Origin: CAZCTC01 sp964501335
GTDB lineage: Bacteria > Chloroflexota > Anaerolineae > B4-G1 > SLSP01
Length of the DNA stretch: 31,821 nt
Assembly (NCBI GenBank): GCA_964501335.1
Contig: CAZCTC010000085.1
Location: 1-31,821, forward strand
Reading direction: 5' to 3'
Shown here: piece after piece, positions 14,807 through 23,132 of the stretch
How the letters are laid out: each line of letters starts with the position of its first letter
Position numbering within the stretch: position 1 is the first letter of the stretch
Translations under genes and position numbers: made by a program
The notes under the pieces: model-generated
Databases searched by the model: none
What the model was told of the DNA's origin: nothing
The model's input: only the letters and a program-made list of their open reading frames with translations

Positions 14807-16573
14807 TCACGATTCGTAGCGGGTGAAAATGGCGCGGTAGGCGGGCGATTCGCGCATCAGCGTTTCATGGTCGCCGATGCCGGCGATCTGCCCCTTGCGC
14901 AGCACGATGATCAGGTCGGCCCAGCGGATTTGGGAGAGCCGGTGGGTGATGAGGAAGGTGGTACGGTTGCTGGCGGCGGCTTCGATGGCGCGCTGGATGC
15001 GGTCTTCCGTTTCACTATCGATGGCGCTGGTGGCGTCGTCAAGGATCAGGATGGCAGGATCGGCCAGCAGGGCGCGGGCGAGGGCCAGCCGCTGGCGCTG
15101 GCCGCCGGAGAGGGTCACGCCGCGTTCGCCGACTTCGGTGTCGTAGCCGTCTTTGAATCCCAGGATGAAATCGTGGGCCTGGGCGGCCCGGGCTGCTTCG
15201 ATGATCTGTTCGCGGGAGGCGTTGGGGGCGCCGAAGGCGATGTTGTCGGCGACGGTGCGGGAGAAGAGGAAGATATCCTGTTCGATGATCGCGATCTGGC
15301 GGCGCAGGGCGGCGATATTCCAGTCGCGCACATCGACGTTGTCGATTTTGACCCGGCCGGCATCGACATCGTAGATGCGGTTGAGCAGTTTGGCGATGGT
15401 CGATTTCCCGGTGCCGGTCTGGCCGACGATGGCGACCGTCTGGCCGGGGCTGACGGTGAAGTTGAGTTTTTCCAGGGTGGCGTTGTCCTGGCCGTGATTG
15501 TAGGAGAAGGAAACATTTTCAAACTCCACGGCGCCGCGCATGGTCTTCGCGTAGCCATCGGGGTTTTGTTCCAGCTCGGCGCCGCCGTTCATCAATTCCA
15601 GGATGCGGCGGGCGCTGGCCATGCCGGAGGAGACGCGGGCGTAGGCGTGTTGAGCGGCAAAGGTGGGAAAATCGAAGAGCAACAGCAGTCCGTTAAAGGC
15701 GATCACGTCGCCGACATTGATCTCGCCGGCGCGGAAGAGCAGCAGGCTTTGGCCGAGGCCGGCGCCCAGCAGCAGACCCAGGGCGAGCAGGGGGAGGAAG
15801 CGGGCTTCGATGTCGGCCTGAGCCACGTAAGCCCGCCGCCATTGTTCGACGGCGGCCAGGAAGCGGTGGCGTTCCTGTTCTTCCTGGGCGGTACCTTTGA
15901 CTGTTTCGATCCCTTCGATGGATTCGGCGAGGGTCGTGTTCATCTTGCCGAAGGTGGCGCGTACCTGTTCGGCTTTGGGGCGCAGGTCGCGCAGGTAGAG
16001 CGGTTCCAGGATTGCGTAGATGATCAGATAGAGGATCGGCAGGACGATCAACTGGGGATGGATGCCCGGAGCGAAGATGATGGGCATGAAGAGGAAGTTG
16101 GCCGAGCCGATGACCATATTGAGTCCGGGATTGAAGAGCAGATTGATTTCGCGGACATCGTTGGTGGCGCGGGCCATCAGATCGCCGGTGGGCTGGGTGT
16201 CGTGGAAGGCCATGCTCTTGCCGATCAGGCTGGCGTAGAGTTCATCGCGGACATCCCGTTCGATCAGCTGGCTCAGTCCTTCGCTGGAGGCGTTGCGGCC
16301 CCATTGGATGATGCCGCGGACGATTTGAGTGACGGCGATCATGACGGCGGCCCAGATGAGCAGGTTGATGTCGGCGGGGTTGGCCAGTACGGCATTGAAG
16401 GCCTGGCCGGTGTAGATGGGCATCACGGCGGCGAGGGCGGCATTGCCCAGGGCGCCGATGAAGAGGCCGGCGATGAGCCAGAGCCGCCGCCGGGCGTGGG
16501 ATAAGAGCCAGCGGGCCGGGCCGCGGCGGTCGGATTGCCAGGTGCGGGCGACGGTGAATTCGGCTGTCGCCAT
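14807..16573 (-). CDS. ABC exporter half-transporter A (TMD-NBD, degenerate catalytic residue)
   Basis: This 588-residue half-exporter has six membrane spans (about 30-320) and an ATPase domain. Walker A is GQTGTGKST (Lys390), the signature is canonical LSGGQRQRLALARAL, and the H-loop is ITHRLS. The Walker B end reads LILDDATSAID: Asp513 sits where the catalytic Glu is expected. This is the known mark of heterodimeric exporters such as TM287/288 and BmrCD, with one non-hydrolysing site. I place the start at 16573 (MATAEFTVARTW) because TTCGGAGG lies just upstream; a longer frame to 16831 runs through a repeat. It is the first gene of a two-gene operon with half-transporter B. The exported compound cannot be inferred, though the neighbouring lipid-type enzyme is suggestive. 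Confidence 0.92.
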   Translation of the reverse strand: MATAEFTVARTWQSDRRGPARWLLSHARRRLWLIAGLFIGALGNAALAAVMPIYTGQAFNAVLANPADINLLIWAAVMIAVTQIVRGIIQWGRNASSEGLSQLIERDVRDELYASLIGKSMAFHDTQPTGDLMARATNDVREINLLFNPGLNMVIGSANFLFMPIIFAPGIHPQLIVLPILYLIIYAILEPLYLRDLRPKAEQVRATFGKMNTTLAESIEGIETVKGTAQEEQERHRFLAAVEQWRRAYVAQADIEARFLPLLALGLLLGAGLGQSLLLFRAGEINVGDVIAFNGLLLLFDFPTFAAQHAYARVSSGMASARRILELMNGGAELEQNPDGYAKTMRGAVEFENVSFSYNHGQDNATLEKLNFTVSPGQTVAIVGQTGTGKSTIAKLLNRIYDVDAGRVKIDNVDVRDWNIAALRRQIAIIEQDIFLFSRTVADNIAFGAPNASREQIIEAARAAQAHDFILGFKDGYDTEVGERGVTLSGGQRQRLALARALLADPAILILDDATSAIDSETEDRIQRAIEAAASNRTTFLITHRLSQIRWADLIIVLRKGQIAGIGDHETLMRESPAYRAIFTRYES

Positions 16574-16614
16574 AAGAGCCTCCGAAGTTTTAAAATGGTG
16601 AGACAAGCTAAGCA

Positions 16615-16642
16615 ATTTTACGGAGAAGCAGTTTTTCGTCAA
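16615..16642 (-). promoter_or_regulatory. Predicted promoter of the ABC exporter operon
   Basis: On the minus strand TTGACG (16642-16637) and TAAAAT (16620-16615), 16 bp apart, give a strong sigma70-like match 41 bp upstream of the first exporter ATG. The exporter is therefore probably transcribed separately from the oxoamine synthase gene. Confidence 0.65.
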
Positions 16643-16700
16643 GGATGAGGATATGGAAGCGTGGAAGATGGAGAATGGAAGCCTGGAAGAGGGGAGAAAA

Positions 16701-16830
16701 AAGCCCATTTTGTTCGGCGGCTTTCTGAAGCCGCCGAACAAAATGAATAAAATAATTTCTCTCTGGGCGCGTCGCTTCGAGCCAGACAAAAGCTTTTTGC
16801 GGGGCGCTGAGAGAGGCCGCACAGGTAGCA
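16701..16830 (+). repeat. Dispersed hairpin repeat copy; also terminator for the upstream minus-strand gene
   Basis: The hairpin at 16706-16745 has 18-bp arms (CATTTTGTTCGGCGGCTT and its complement) around TCTG. It is followed by AATAAAATAATTTCTCTC, GGGCGCGTCGCTTCGAGCC and TTTTTGCGGGGCGC. On the minus strand the stem is followed by GGGCTTTTTTCTCCCC, so for the oxoamine synthase gene ending at 16856 it works as a terminator. Confidence 0.8.
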
Positions 16831-16855
16831 AATGTCTTTTGAGAATCTTCAGAGG

Positions 16856-18037
16856 CTACGGGATGATTCCCAGCTCGCGGCCGACCTTTTCAAAGATTTC
16901 CAGCACATGGTTCAATTGGTCCTGGGTATGCGAGGCCATGTAGCTGGTGCGCAGCAAGGCCATATCGGGGGGGACGGCAGGGGGGACGACGGCATTGGTA
17001 TAGACGCCGGCCTCGCAGAGTTTTTTCCAGAAGCGCAGCGTTTTCTGGTCATCGCGGATGATGATGGGGATGATGGGGGTTTCGCTGATGCCGATGTCGA
17101 AGCCCAGCTCGCGGTAACGGCGGCGCATAAAGTCGCCGATCTCATTGAGCCGTTGAATGCGTTGGGGTTCCTGTGCCATGATCTCCAGGGCGGCCAGGGC
17201 GGCGGCGGCATTGGCGGGCGGGATGCTGGCGCTGAAGATGAGCGAGCGGGCGTGATGTTGCACGTAGTGGATTACATCTTCATCGCCGGCGATGAATCCT
17301 CCCAACGAAGCGAAGGATTTGCTGAAGGTTCCCATGATCAGATCGACCTGATCGGTGAGGCCGAAATGGGCGGCGGTGCCGCGGCCGCCGCCGAGCACTC
17401 CGATTGAATGGGCGTCATCGACCATCAGGCGGGCGCCGTATTTTTTGCAGGCGGCTGCGATTGCGGGCAGGGGGGCGATGTCGCCGCCCATGCTGAAGAC
17501 GCCGTCCGTGACGACCAGTTTGCCGCTGGTTTCGGGGAGCGCGCTGAGGACTTTTTCCAGGGCCTCGATATCGTTGTGCGGATAACGTTTCATTTCACCA
17601 TAGGCCATTTTGCAGCCGTCGATGATGCTGGCATGGTCGTCTTTGTCGGTGATGACATAGTCATTGCGCTGGACCAGCGCTGAGATGGTGCCTACGTTGA
17701 CCTGATAACCGGTGCTGAAAACCAGGGCGGCCTCTTTGCCGACCCAGGCGGCCAGGCGGCGTTCCAGTTCGAGGTGCATTTCGAGGGTTCCGTTGAGGAA
17801 GCGGGAGCCGGTGCAACTGGTGCCGTAAACCCGCACGGCTTCGATGGCGGCTTCGCGGACTTTAGGATGGACGGTTAATCCCAGGTAGTTGTTGGAGCCG
17901 ATCATGATGAGGTGGTTGTCACCGATGGAGACTTCTGTGCCTTCGTTGTTGGTGAGGGGGATGAAGTAGGGATAAAGTCCGGCTTTGCGGGCTTCTTTTG
18001 CGGTCGTAAATTCCCCGCACTTTTGGAAAATATCCAT
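16856..18037 (-). CDS. Alpha-oxoamine synthase, serine palmitoyltransferase-like
   Basis: This 393-residue PLP enzyme is of the family that condenses an amino acid with an acyl-CoA (KBL, BioF, HemA, SPT). The Schiff-base lysine is Lys240 in GTFSKSFASLGG. DDAHSIGVLG holds the PLP-pyridine Asp, and DKDDHASIIDG carries the His that stacks on the cofactor. The block KAGLYPYFIPLTNNEGTEV, then MIGSNNYLGLTVHPKV and YGTSCTGSRFLNGTLEMHLELE, resembles bacterial serine palmitoyltransferases as I remember them more than BioF. That would make it the first step of sphingoid-base formation. Glycine C-acetyltransferase (Kbl) remains possible; no threonine dehydrogenase or biotin gene is nearby. The ATG has GAAAGGAACC about 8 bp upstream. 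It is flanked by repeats and probably monocistronic. Confidence 0.88.
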   Translation of the reverse strand: MDIFQKCGEFTTAKEARKAGLYPYFIPLTNNEGTEVSIGDNHLIMIGSNNYLGLTVHPKVREAAIEAVRVYGTSCTGSRFLNGTLEMHLELERRLAAWVGKEAALVFSTGYQVNVGTISALVQRNDYVITDKDDHASIIDGCKMAYGEMKRYPHNDIEALEKVLSALPETSGKLVVTDGVFSMGGDIAPLPAIAAACKKYGARLMVDDAHSIGVLGGGRGTAAHFGLTDQVDLIMGTFSKSFASLGGFIAGDEDVIHYVQHHARSLIFSASIPPANAAAALAALEIMAQEPQRIQRLNEIGDFMRRRYRELGFDIGISETPIIPIIIRDDQKTLRFWKKLCEAGVYTNAVVPPAVPPDMALLRTSYMASHTQDQLNHVLEIFEKVGRELGIIP

Positions 18038-18072
18038 AACTAAGGTTCCTTTCGGTTAGAAGAAGTATTTTC

Positions 18073-18100
18073 ATTATCGCTCAAGCGCTGTATTCGGCAA
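18073..18100 (-). promoter_or_regulatory. Predicted promoter of the oxoamine synthase gene
   Basis: On the minus strand TTGCCG (18100-18095) and GATAAT (18078-18073) are separated by 16 bp, 36 bp upstream of the ATG. Confidence 0.45.
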
Positions 18101-18206
18101 CTGGAACTATTTATCATTGTAAGTTTTGACAGTCTGTTTATAATGATTGTGTAAAATCGTTTGGTGCCGTCAGGCCTTCGTTACTTTAACCCGACAGACC
18201 AGAAGA

Positions 18207-18405
18207 TTCACCACAGAAACACAGAGGACACAGAGAAGAATTTAGAGAAGATTTTTTTCTGTGACGCTATGTGAGACCCCCTTTTTTGTTCTAAGAATAG
18301 AGTGGATCGGGAGATTTATCCCAGATCGAAGATATCGCAGACAGATAGAGAAGATAAGAAGAATTTAGAGAATCTCTCTCTTTTTCTCTGTGACTCTGTG
18401 GTGAA
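18207..18405. mobile_element. MITE-like palindromic element with TTCACCACAGA ends
   Basis: TTCACCACAGA (18207-18217) is the exact complement of TCTGTGGTGAA (18395-18405). The similarity extends imperfectly inward (ACACAGAG.. against CTCTGTGA; AGAAGAATTTAGAGAA appears near both ends). No coding capacity. A related word, TTTCACCGCAAAGGCGCC, occurs near 25545. It fills most of the gap between the oxoamine synthase and histidine kinase genes (18038-18448). Confidence 0.65.
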
Positions 18406-18448
18406 ATCTCCTTTTTGTATACGGTTTGCCTGACTTGGGAAGTGAGCT

Positions 18449-20710
18449 TTGGATACTAAGACGGATTCTAATTTCTTATTTCGCCGCACCGCCCTGATGG
18501 GGGGCTTGGTGTTGCTTGCGTATGTGATTTTTACGGGCCTGTTTGGTTCTGTTCCCTGGTATGCTACGGCCAGCGATATCAGTCTGATGGTGGTCAATGG
18601 GGCGGTTTCCTCTCTTTTGCTTTACGCGGCGCGGAAGGCGCGGGGGACGGATCGGCGGTTGTATGTAGCTATTTTGTTGTTGGGGCTGGCGCAGGTCGCT
18701 TACATGTTGGGGGATCTGATTTGGATTGGATTGCAGAGGGTTCAGGAGGAGCCCCCATTTCCCTCGATTTGTGATGGGTTTTATCTGCTGTACTATCCTC
18801 TGTTTATTGCCGCTTTGTTTTGTTTACCTACCAAAAAGTTGACCTCCAGCGAGTGGACGCGCGGGATGTTGGATCTGGCAATTATCATTACTTCGGTCAG
18901 TTTGATCAGCTGGGATTATCTCCTTTATCCTACGATAACCGGAGGGCAGCCTGATTGGTTGACCTTGACGCTCAGCGTTGCTTATCCTGTCCTGGATCTG
19001 GTACTGTTTTTCACGTTGTTCAATCTGTTGTTGCGCCGTGTTAAGGGGGTGGATTCGCAGCCCTTGCTTTTATTGGAATTGGGAGTGATCTTTGTTATTG
19101 TCGGCGATGTGATTTTTATGCGAGAGAGCATGTTGGAGACCTATGTGGCGGGAGACTGGGCCGATAAATCTTACATGATGGCCTATGTTTTGACCGGGTT
19201 GGTGGGGGCCTCTTTGGCGGATCGGTTTCGGACGCGTCCATATACCGAAAATGAAGTATCCTCAGATTTGCAGTCCTGGGTAATCTATCTTCCTTACTTG
19301 TGGGGAATTGCCGCCTATCTTCTGTTGATCAATCATGACTCTGTCGATGGAATGCCTTTCTCGGTTTTGGTGGCGGCTGTCGGTCTGATTTTTTGTTTGA
19401 TTATTTTGCGGCAGGTGGTAGCGCTGCGCGAAAATACCCAGCTTTATCAGATAGAAACCCAGCGCCGCTATCTGGCGGAAGCTCTGAGCCGGGCGGGGCA
19501 GGAATTGACCAGCACTCTGGAGTTCAATGAGCTGTTGGAACATATTATGCAGCGGTTGTCGGTAGTGGTACCCTTTGAACGTTGTTCCATTATGCTGCAA
19601 GAAGAGCAGACTTTACAGATTGTGGCGCAGCGGGGTTTTCCTGTCGATGAGAAGGCCCGGCAGGTGCGGATTGAGATTCTGGAGGATGATATTTATCTTA
19701 AGATCGTGGCGGAGCGGAAACCGCTGGTCATTCCGGATGTGACCCAGGTGCCGGGATGGCGGATCATTCCCTGGTTGCCGTTGAATAAATCCTGGATGGG
19801 GGTGCCGCTGATTGTGCGCGATCGTGTCATCGGGATGATCTCTATGACGCGCCGCGATGCGGCCGGCTTTGATATTGAGGAAGCGTTGCTGTCGATGGGG
19901 TTTGCCGGTCAGGCGGCCGTGGCTTTGCAGAATGCCCGTTTGTACAATGAATTGACCGAGGCCTATCAGCGGTTGGAAATTCTGGATAAGACGAAGGCGC
20001 GGTTCATTGAGGTGGCTGCGCATGAGTTGCGCACGCCGTTGACCGTGATCAAAGGTTATTCCCAGGTGTTGTCCCGGCAGCCCTTGCTTAAAAACGATCC
20101 TCAACTTACTCAGATGCTGGATGGCATCCTGAACGGTACGCAGCGGATGCATGAGATCGTCAACAGTATGCTGGATGTGGCCCGGATCGACAACCAGACC
20201 TTAGAACTGGTCAAAGTTCCAACCCATCTCGATTTTGTAGTGCGTAAAGTGGTCACGCAATTTTCTTCGGCCCTGACAGAGCGGCGTTTGACGTTGACGC
20301 TGGATGGGTTGGAGGGGTTGCCGGCTGTGCAGGCCGATCCGGAAATTTTGCAGAAGGTTTTCTCGAAGCTGGTGGTGAACGCTATCAAATATACGCCGGA
20401 CGGGGGCGCGATCAAGATTACCGGGTTTAAGGATGATGTCGGGCATGCGATTGAAGTGGTGGTGAGCGACACCGGCATTGGAATTGCTCCGGATCAACAG
20501 GCGGTGGTTTTTGAGAAACTTTATCAGAGTGGAGAGGTGGCTTTCCATTCTTCCGGTGTGACCTCGTTTAAAGGCGGCGGGCCGGGGCTGGGGCTGGCGA
20601 TTGCGCGCGGCTTTGTGCTGGCCCACGGCGGACGGATCTGGGTTGAAAGTTCCGGCTATGATGAAGCGGTCTGTCCTGGCAGCAGTTTCCACGTACGATT
20701 GCCTCTTTAA
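18449..20710 (+). CDS. Membrane GAF sensor histidine kinase (orphan)
   Basis: The 753-residue kinase has about ten hydrophobic spans in residues 12-325 (for example ALMGGLVLLAYVIFTGLFG, LTLSVAYPVLDLVLFFTLFNLLL, VLVAAVGLIFCLIILRQVVAL). These are followed by a short coiled linker, a GAF domain (about 355-500, LEHIMQRLSVVVPFERCSIML to GFAGQAAVALQNARLYNEL), a HisKA dimerisation helix with phospho-acceptor His525 in AAHELRTPLTVIKGY, and an HATPase_c domain. The HATPase_c shows Asn644 in VVNAIKYTPDGG, SDTGIGIAP and GPGLGLAIARGFVLAHGG. Autophosphorylation and transfer to a response regulator are expected, but none is encoded nearby. The start is TTG (18449) with GGGA 8 bp upstream. The signal is unknown; the polytopic N-terminus suggests a membrane-associated or hydrophobic cue. 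Confidence 0.92.
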   Translation: MDTKTDSNFLFRRTALMGGLVLLAYVIFTGLFGSVPWYATASDISLMVVNGAVSSLLLYAARKARGTDRRLYVAILLLGLAQVAYMLGDLIWIGLQRVQEEPPFPSICDGFYLLYYPLFIAALFCLPTKKLTSSEWTRGMLDLAIIITSVSLISWDYLLYPTITGGQPDWLTLTLSVAYPVLDLVLFFTLFNLLLRRVKGVDSQPLLLLELGVIFVIVGDVIFMRESMLETYVAGDWADKSYMMAYVLTGLVGASLADRFRTRPYTENEVSSDLQSWVIYLPYLWGIAAYLLLINHDSVDGMPFSVLVAAVGLIFCLIILRQVVALRENTQLYQIETQRRYLAEALSRAGQELTSTLEFNELLEHIMQRLSVVVPFERCSIMLQEEQTLQIVAQRGFPVDEKARQVRIEILEDDIYLKIVAERKPLVIPDVTQVPGWRIIPWLPLNKSWMGVPLIVRDRVIGMISMTRRDAAGFDIEEALLSMGFAGQAAVALQNARLYNELTEAYQRLEILDKTKARFIEVAAHELRTPLTVIKGYSQVLSRQPLLKNDPQLTQMLDGILNGTQRMHEIVNSMLDVARIDNQTLELVKVPTHLDFVVRKVVTQFSSALTERRLTLTLDGLEGLPAVQADPEILQKVFSKLVVNAIKYTPDGGAIKITGFKDDVGHAIEVVVSDTGIGIAPDQQAVVFEKLYQSGEVAFHSSGVTSFKGGGPGLGLAIARGFVLAHGGRIWVESSGYDEAVCPGSSFHVRLPL

Positions 20711-20731
20711 GCAGTGTAGTCGAAATAAAAC

Positions 20732-20771
20732 CGATATTTTCGCGCGCCTTCCGAGGCGCGCGAAAATATCG
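20732..20771. terminator. Hairpin downstream of the histidine kinase
   Basis: CGATATTTTCGCGCGCCT (20732-20749) pairs perfectly with 20754-20771 around TCCG, the same loop class as the dispersed repeat, but the usual flanks are missing. It lies 21 bp after the kinase stop and ahead of the Rieske promoter. A T-run (20788-20793) is 16 bp further on. Confidence 0.6.
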
Positions 20772-20791
20772 ATATAAAAGAGAATCCTTTT

Positions 20792-20819
20792 TTGCTTTTA
20801 ATGCAAAGGCTGGTATAGT
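20792..20819 (+). promoter_or_regulatory. Predicted promoter of the Rieske-MFS-GH36 operon
   Basis: TTGCTT (20792-20797) and TATAGT (20814-20819) are 16 bp apart, 48 bp upstream of the Rieske start. The -35 is embedded in the small inverted repeat TTTGC-TTTTAAT-GCAAA (20791-20807), which could be a regulator site. Confidence 0.5.
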
Positions 20820-20867
20820 TCAGCGCTGGCATTTATTTTGCAAAACCATTTTACCTGGAGGTCTATG

Positions 20868-21848
20868 ATGATTCCCAATCAGTGGTATGTGGTTATGGAT
20901 TCAACTCAGGTAAAGGATAAACCGGTCGGAGTGACCCGAATGGGCGAGAAGCTGGTCTTCTGGCGTGATGGAAGCGGCAAGGTGAGTTGCCTGCGCGATT
21001 TCTGTGCCCATCGGGGGGCCAATCTGAGTATCGGAAAGGTGATTAACGGCTGCTTGCAATGTCCCTTTCACGGTTTTGAATACAATGCCTCCGGGGCTGT
21101 CGTTGCCATTCCGGCCAATGGGCGTAAAGCGCCGGTGCCGGAACGGTTTAAGGTTCATCAATATCTTACCCATGAGGCCCACGGTCTGATCTGGATCTGG
21201 TGGGGAGAGACTCCGCCGGCTGATTTGAAACCGCCGCGGTTCTTCGAAGATCTTACCGATGATTTCACCTTCGGGCGGGCCTACGATCCCTGGGATGCCC
21301 ACTATTCGCGGGTGATCGAAAATCAGCTGGATGTGGTGCACCTGCCTTTTGTCCATCACAATACGATCGGACGCGGCAATAAGACGGTTGTCAATGGGCC
21401 GGTGGTCAAGTGGTTGGGCGAAGATAACTTTCTGGTCCATGTTTTCAATACCACAGATCAGGGCCAGAAGCCCAAGCGGGCGGATGAAATCCCCGAGCCC
21501 TATCCCGCTTTCCATCTGGAATTTCAGTATCCCAATTTGTGGGAGAATCACATCAGCAAGGATGTGCGGGTGGTCGCGGCCTTTGTCCCGGTGGATGAAG
21601 CGCATATGATCCTTTATTTGCGTTTCTACCAGCGGTTTATGAAGATCCCTCTACTGCGGGAATTGATCAATGCCCTGGCGATGCCGATGAATGTGATCAT
21701 TGCCCATCAGGATCGGCGGGTGGTGATCACGCAGGAGCCCAAGCCTTCGGCCTTGCGGGGCGGTGAGCAGTTGGTCCAGGGCGACTCTCCGATTGTGGAA
21801 TATCGGCGCCGCCGGCAGGTGCTGATGGATGCGGCGAAGGCAAAGTAG
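20868..21848 (+). CDS. Rieske non-heme iron oxygenase, alpha-subunit type
   Basis: The 326-residue protein has an N-terminal Rieske domain: Cys46-x-His48 and Cys65-x-x-His68 bind the 2Fe-2S cluster (DFCAHRGANLS and LQCPFHGFEYN). A C-terminal catalytic domain follows, whose mononuclear iron site reads N152..D155..H158..H163 (NQLDVVHLPFVHH) with the likely carboxylate Asp282 in AHQDRRVVITQ. This is the VanA/PaO-like single-component oxygenase layout, which hydroxylates or demethylates a substrate using electrons from a separate reductase. None is encoded here. Two adjacent ATGs exist; 20868 is 6 bp after GGAGG and preferred over 20865. It is followed after 4 bp by an MFS transporter and then a glycosidase. 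The substrate is unknown. Confidence 0.92.
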   Translation: MIPNQWYVVMDSTQVKDKPVGVTRMGEKLVFWRDGSGKVSCLRDFCAHRGANLSIGKVINGCLQCPFHGFEYNASGAVVAIPANGRKAPVPERFKVHQYLTHEAHGLIWIWWGETPPADLKPPRFFEDLTDDFTFGRAYDPWDAHYSRVIENQLDVVHLPFVHHNTIGRGNKTVVNGPVVKWLGEDNFLVHVFNTTDQGQKPKRADEIPEPYPAFHLEFQYPNLWENHISKDVRVVAAFVPVDEAHMILYLRFYQRFMKIPLLRELINALAMPMNVIIAHQDRRVVITQEPKPSALRGGEQLVQGDSPIVEYRRRRQVLMDAAKAK

Positions 21849-21852
21849 GAGT

Positions 21853-23115
21853 ATGAATCGTAAACTGCTGACCCTGTTTGTGATAGTCTTTGTCGATCTT
21901 TTGGGCTTTGGTCTGATTTTGCCGTTGTTGCCTTATTACGCGGCAACCTATAATGCCTCGGAGTTTTTGACCGGATTGCTGACGGCTTCCTACGCGGCGG
22001 CGCAATTTCTGGGGGCCCCGGTGCTGGGCCGGCTTTCCGACCGGATGGGGCGACGGCCGATTTTGCTGGTGAGTATTTTCGGGACCTTTTTGGGGTTTTT
22101 GCTGTTGGGCTTTGCGCCGCTTCTGGGGGCGGCGATCTCGTCGATTGCGCCGGCGTTGATCACGGTTAATGGTGCGGTGCTGGGAATCATGTTTATCAGT
22201 CGGATGCTGGACGGATTGACCGGGGGCAATATCTCAGTGGCTCAGGCTTACATTGCCGATGTGACCGATGCGCAGAACCGGGCCCGCGGGTTGGGAATCA
22301 TCGGCGCGGCCTTCGGGCTGGGATTTATCATCGGACCGGCAGCCGGGGGGGCTTTGAGCCGGTTTGGCTATTCCGTGCCGGCCTTTGCTGCGGCGACCCT
22401 TTCGATGATCAATCTGCTGTTAGTGGTTTTCTGGCTGCCGGAGTCGCTCAGTGCGGAAAAGCGGGCCGAGCTGGCGGTCCATCCGCGCACGGCGTTCAGC
22501 CTTTCTCAATTGGGAGAGGCTTTACAAAAGCCGAAGTTCGGCCCCTTGCTGCACATTCGGATCATGTATGCGCTGGCTTTCAGCCTGTTTCAGTCGATTT
22601 TTTCTCTGTATGCTAAAGGGCGCCTGGGATTGGATTCGCCGCAGACCGGCTATGTGCTGGCCTATGTGGGGTTGCTTTCGGTTCTGGTGCAGGGGGTAGC
22701 GATCGGTCGGCTGGTCAAACGTTATCGGGAATCGCAGTTGATCTTTGCCGGATTGGGCTTATTGGGACTTTGTCTGTTGGGCTGGGCTTTTGCTCCCAAT
22801 CTGGTGGTGCTGCTGATTGTGCTGGCGCCGATGTCGCTTGCTACCGGCGTGTTGAATACTGTGATCAACAGTTCACTGAGTAAGTCCGTGGCCATAGAAG
22901 AAATTGGGGGGGCCTTGGGGCTTTCGGCCTCTCTGGAAAGTTTAACCCGGGTGATTGCGCCGGTTTTGGGGGGCGCTTTGTTGCAATGGATCGGTTTCTG
23001 GTCTCCCGGTGTTTTCTCCGCTTTGATTGTGGCCTGGGTGTTCTGGTTTACCTGGCGTCATCTGATCCATGTTTCTGATGGTGATGAGGTCTGTCCCGTC
23101 GTGGGCGCGCGATAG
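21853..23115 (+). CDS. MFS transporter, DHA1/TetA-like
   Basis: The 420-residue product is a 12-span major facilitator. It starts with VIVFVDLLGFGLILPLLPYYA and carries motif A (GRLSDRMGRRPILL) in the loop between spans 2 and 3. AFGLGFIIGPAAGGALSRFG resembles the motif C region of proton-coupled drug exporters such as TetA. The ATG at 21853 lies 4 bp after the Rieske stop and shares the TAGGAG ribosome site with it, so the two are translationally coupled. A longer frame to 21829 would overlap the Rieske gene. In this operon it may import or export the substrate or product of the oxygenase or glycosidase; direction is not deducible. Confidence 0.93.
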   Translation: MNRKLLTLFVIVFVDLLGFGLILPLLPYYAATYNASEFLTGLLTASYAAAQFLGAPVLGRLSDRMGRRPILLVSIFGTFLGFLLLGFAPLLGAAISSIAPALITVNGAVLGIMFISRMLDGLTGGNISVAQAYIADVTDAQNRARGLGIIGAAFGLGFIIGPAAGGALSRFGYSVPAFAAATLSMINLLLVVFWLPESLSAEKRAELAVHPRTAFSLSQLGEALQKPKFGPLLHIRIMYALAFSLFQSIFSLYAKGRLGLDSPQTGYVLAYVGLLSVLVQGVAIGRLVKRYRESQLIFAGLGLLGLCLLGWAFAPNLVVLLIVLAPMSLATGVLNTVINSSLSKSVAIEEIGGALGLSASLESLTRVIAPVLGGALLQWIGFWSPGVFSALIVAWVFWFTWRHLIHVSDGDEVCPVVGAR

Positions 23116-23132
23116 AAGCAGAAAGGTTAAGC

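Noticed and set aside
14276..16504. Long open frame (742 codons) on the plus strand opposite the ABC exporter
   Set aside because: It is the complement of two clear ABC exporter genes, is made of low-complexity G/D/E-rich sequence and has no domain; it is a shadow frame of GC-rich coding DNA.
18126..18157. TTGACA with TATAAT and TAAAAT words ahead of the histidine kinase
   Set aside because: The spacings are 7 bp and 20 bp, neither suitable for a sigma70 promoter, and the site is about 290 bp upstream with a repeat in between.
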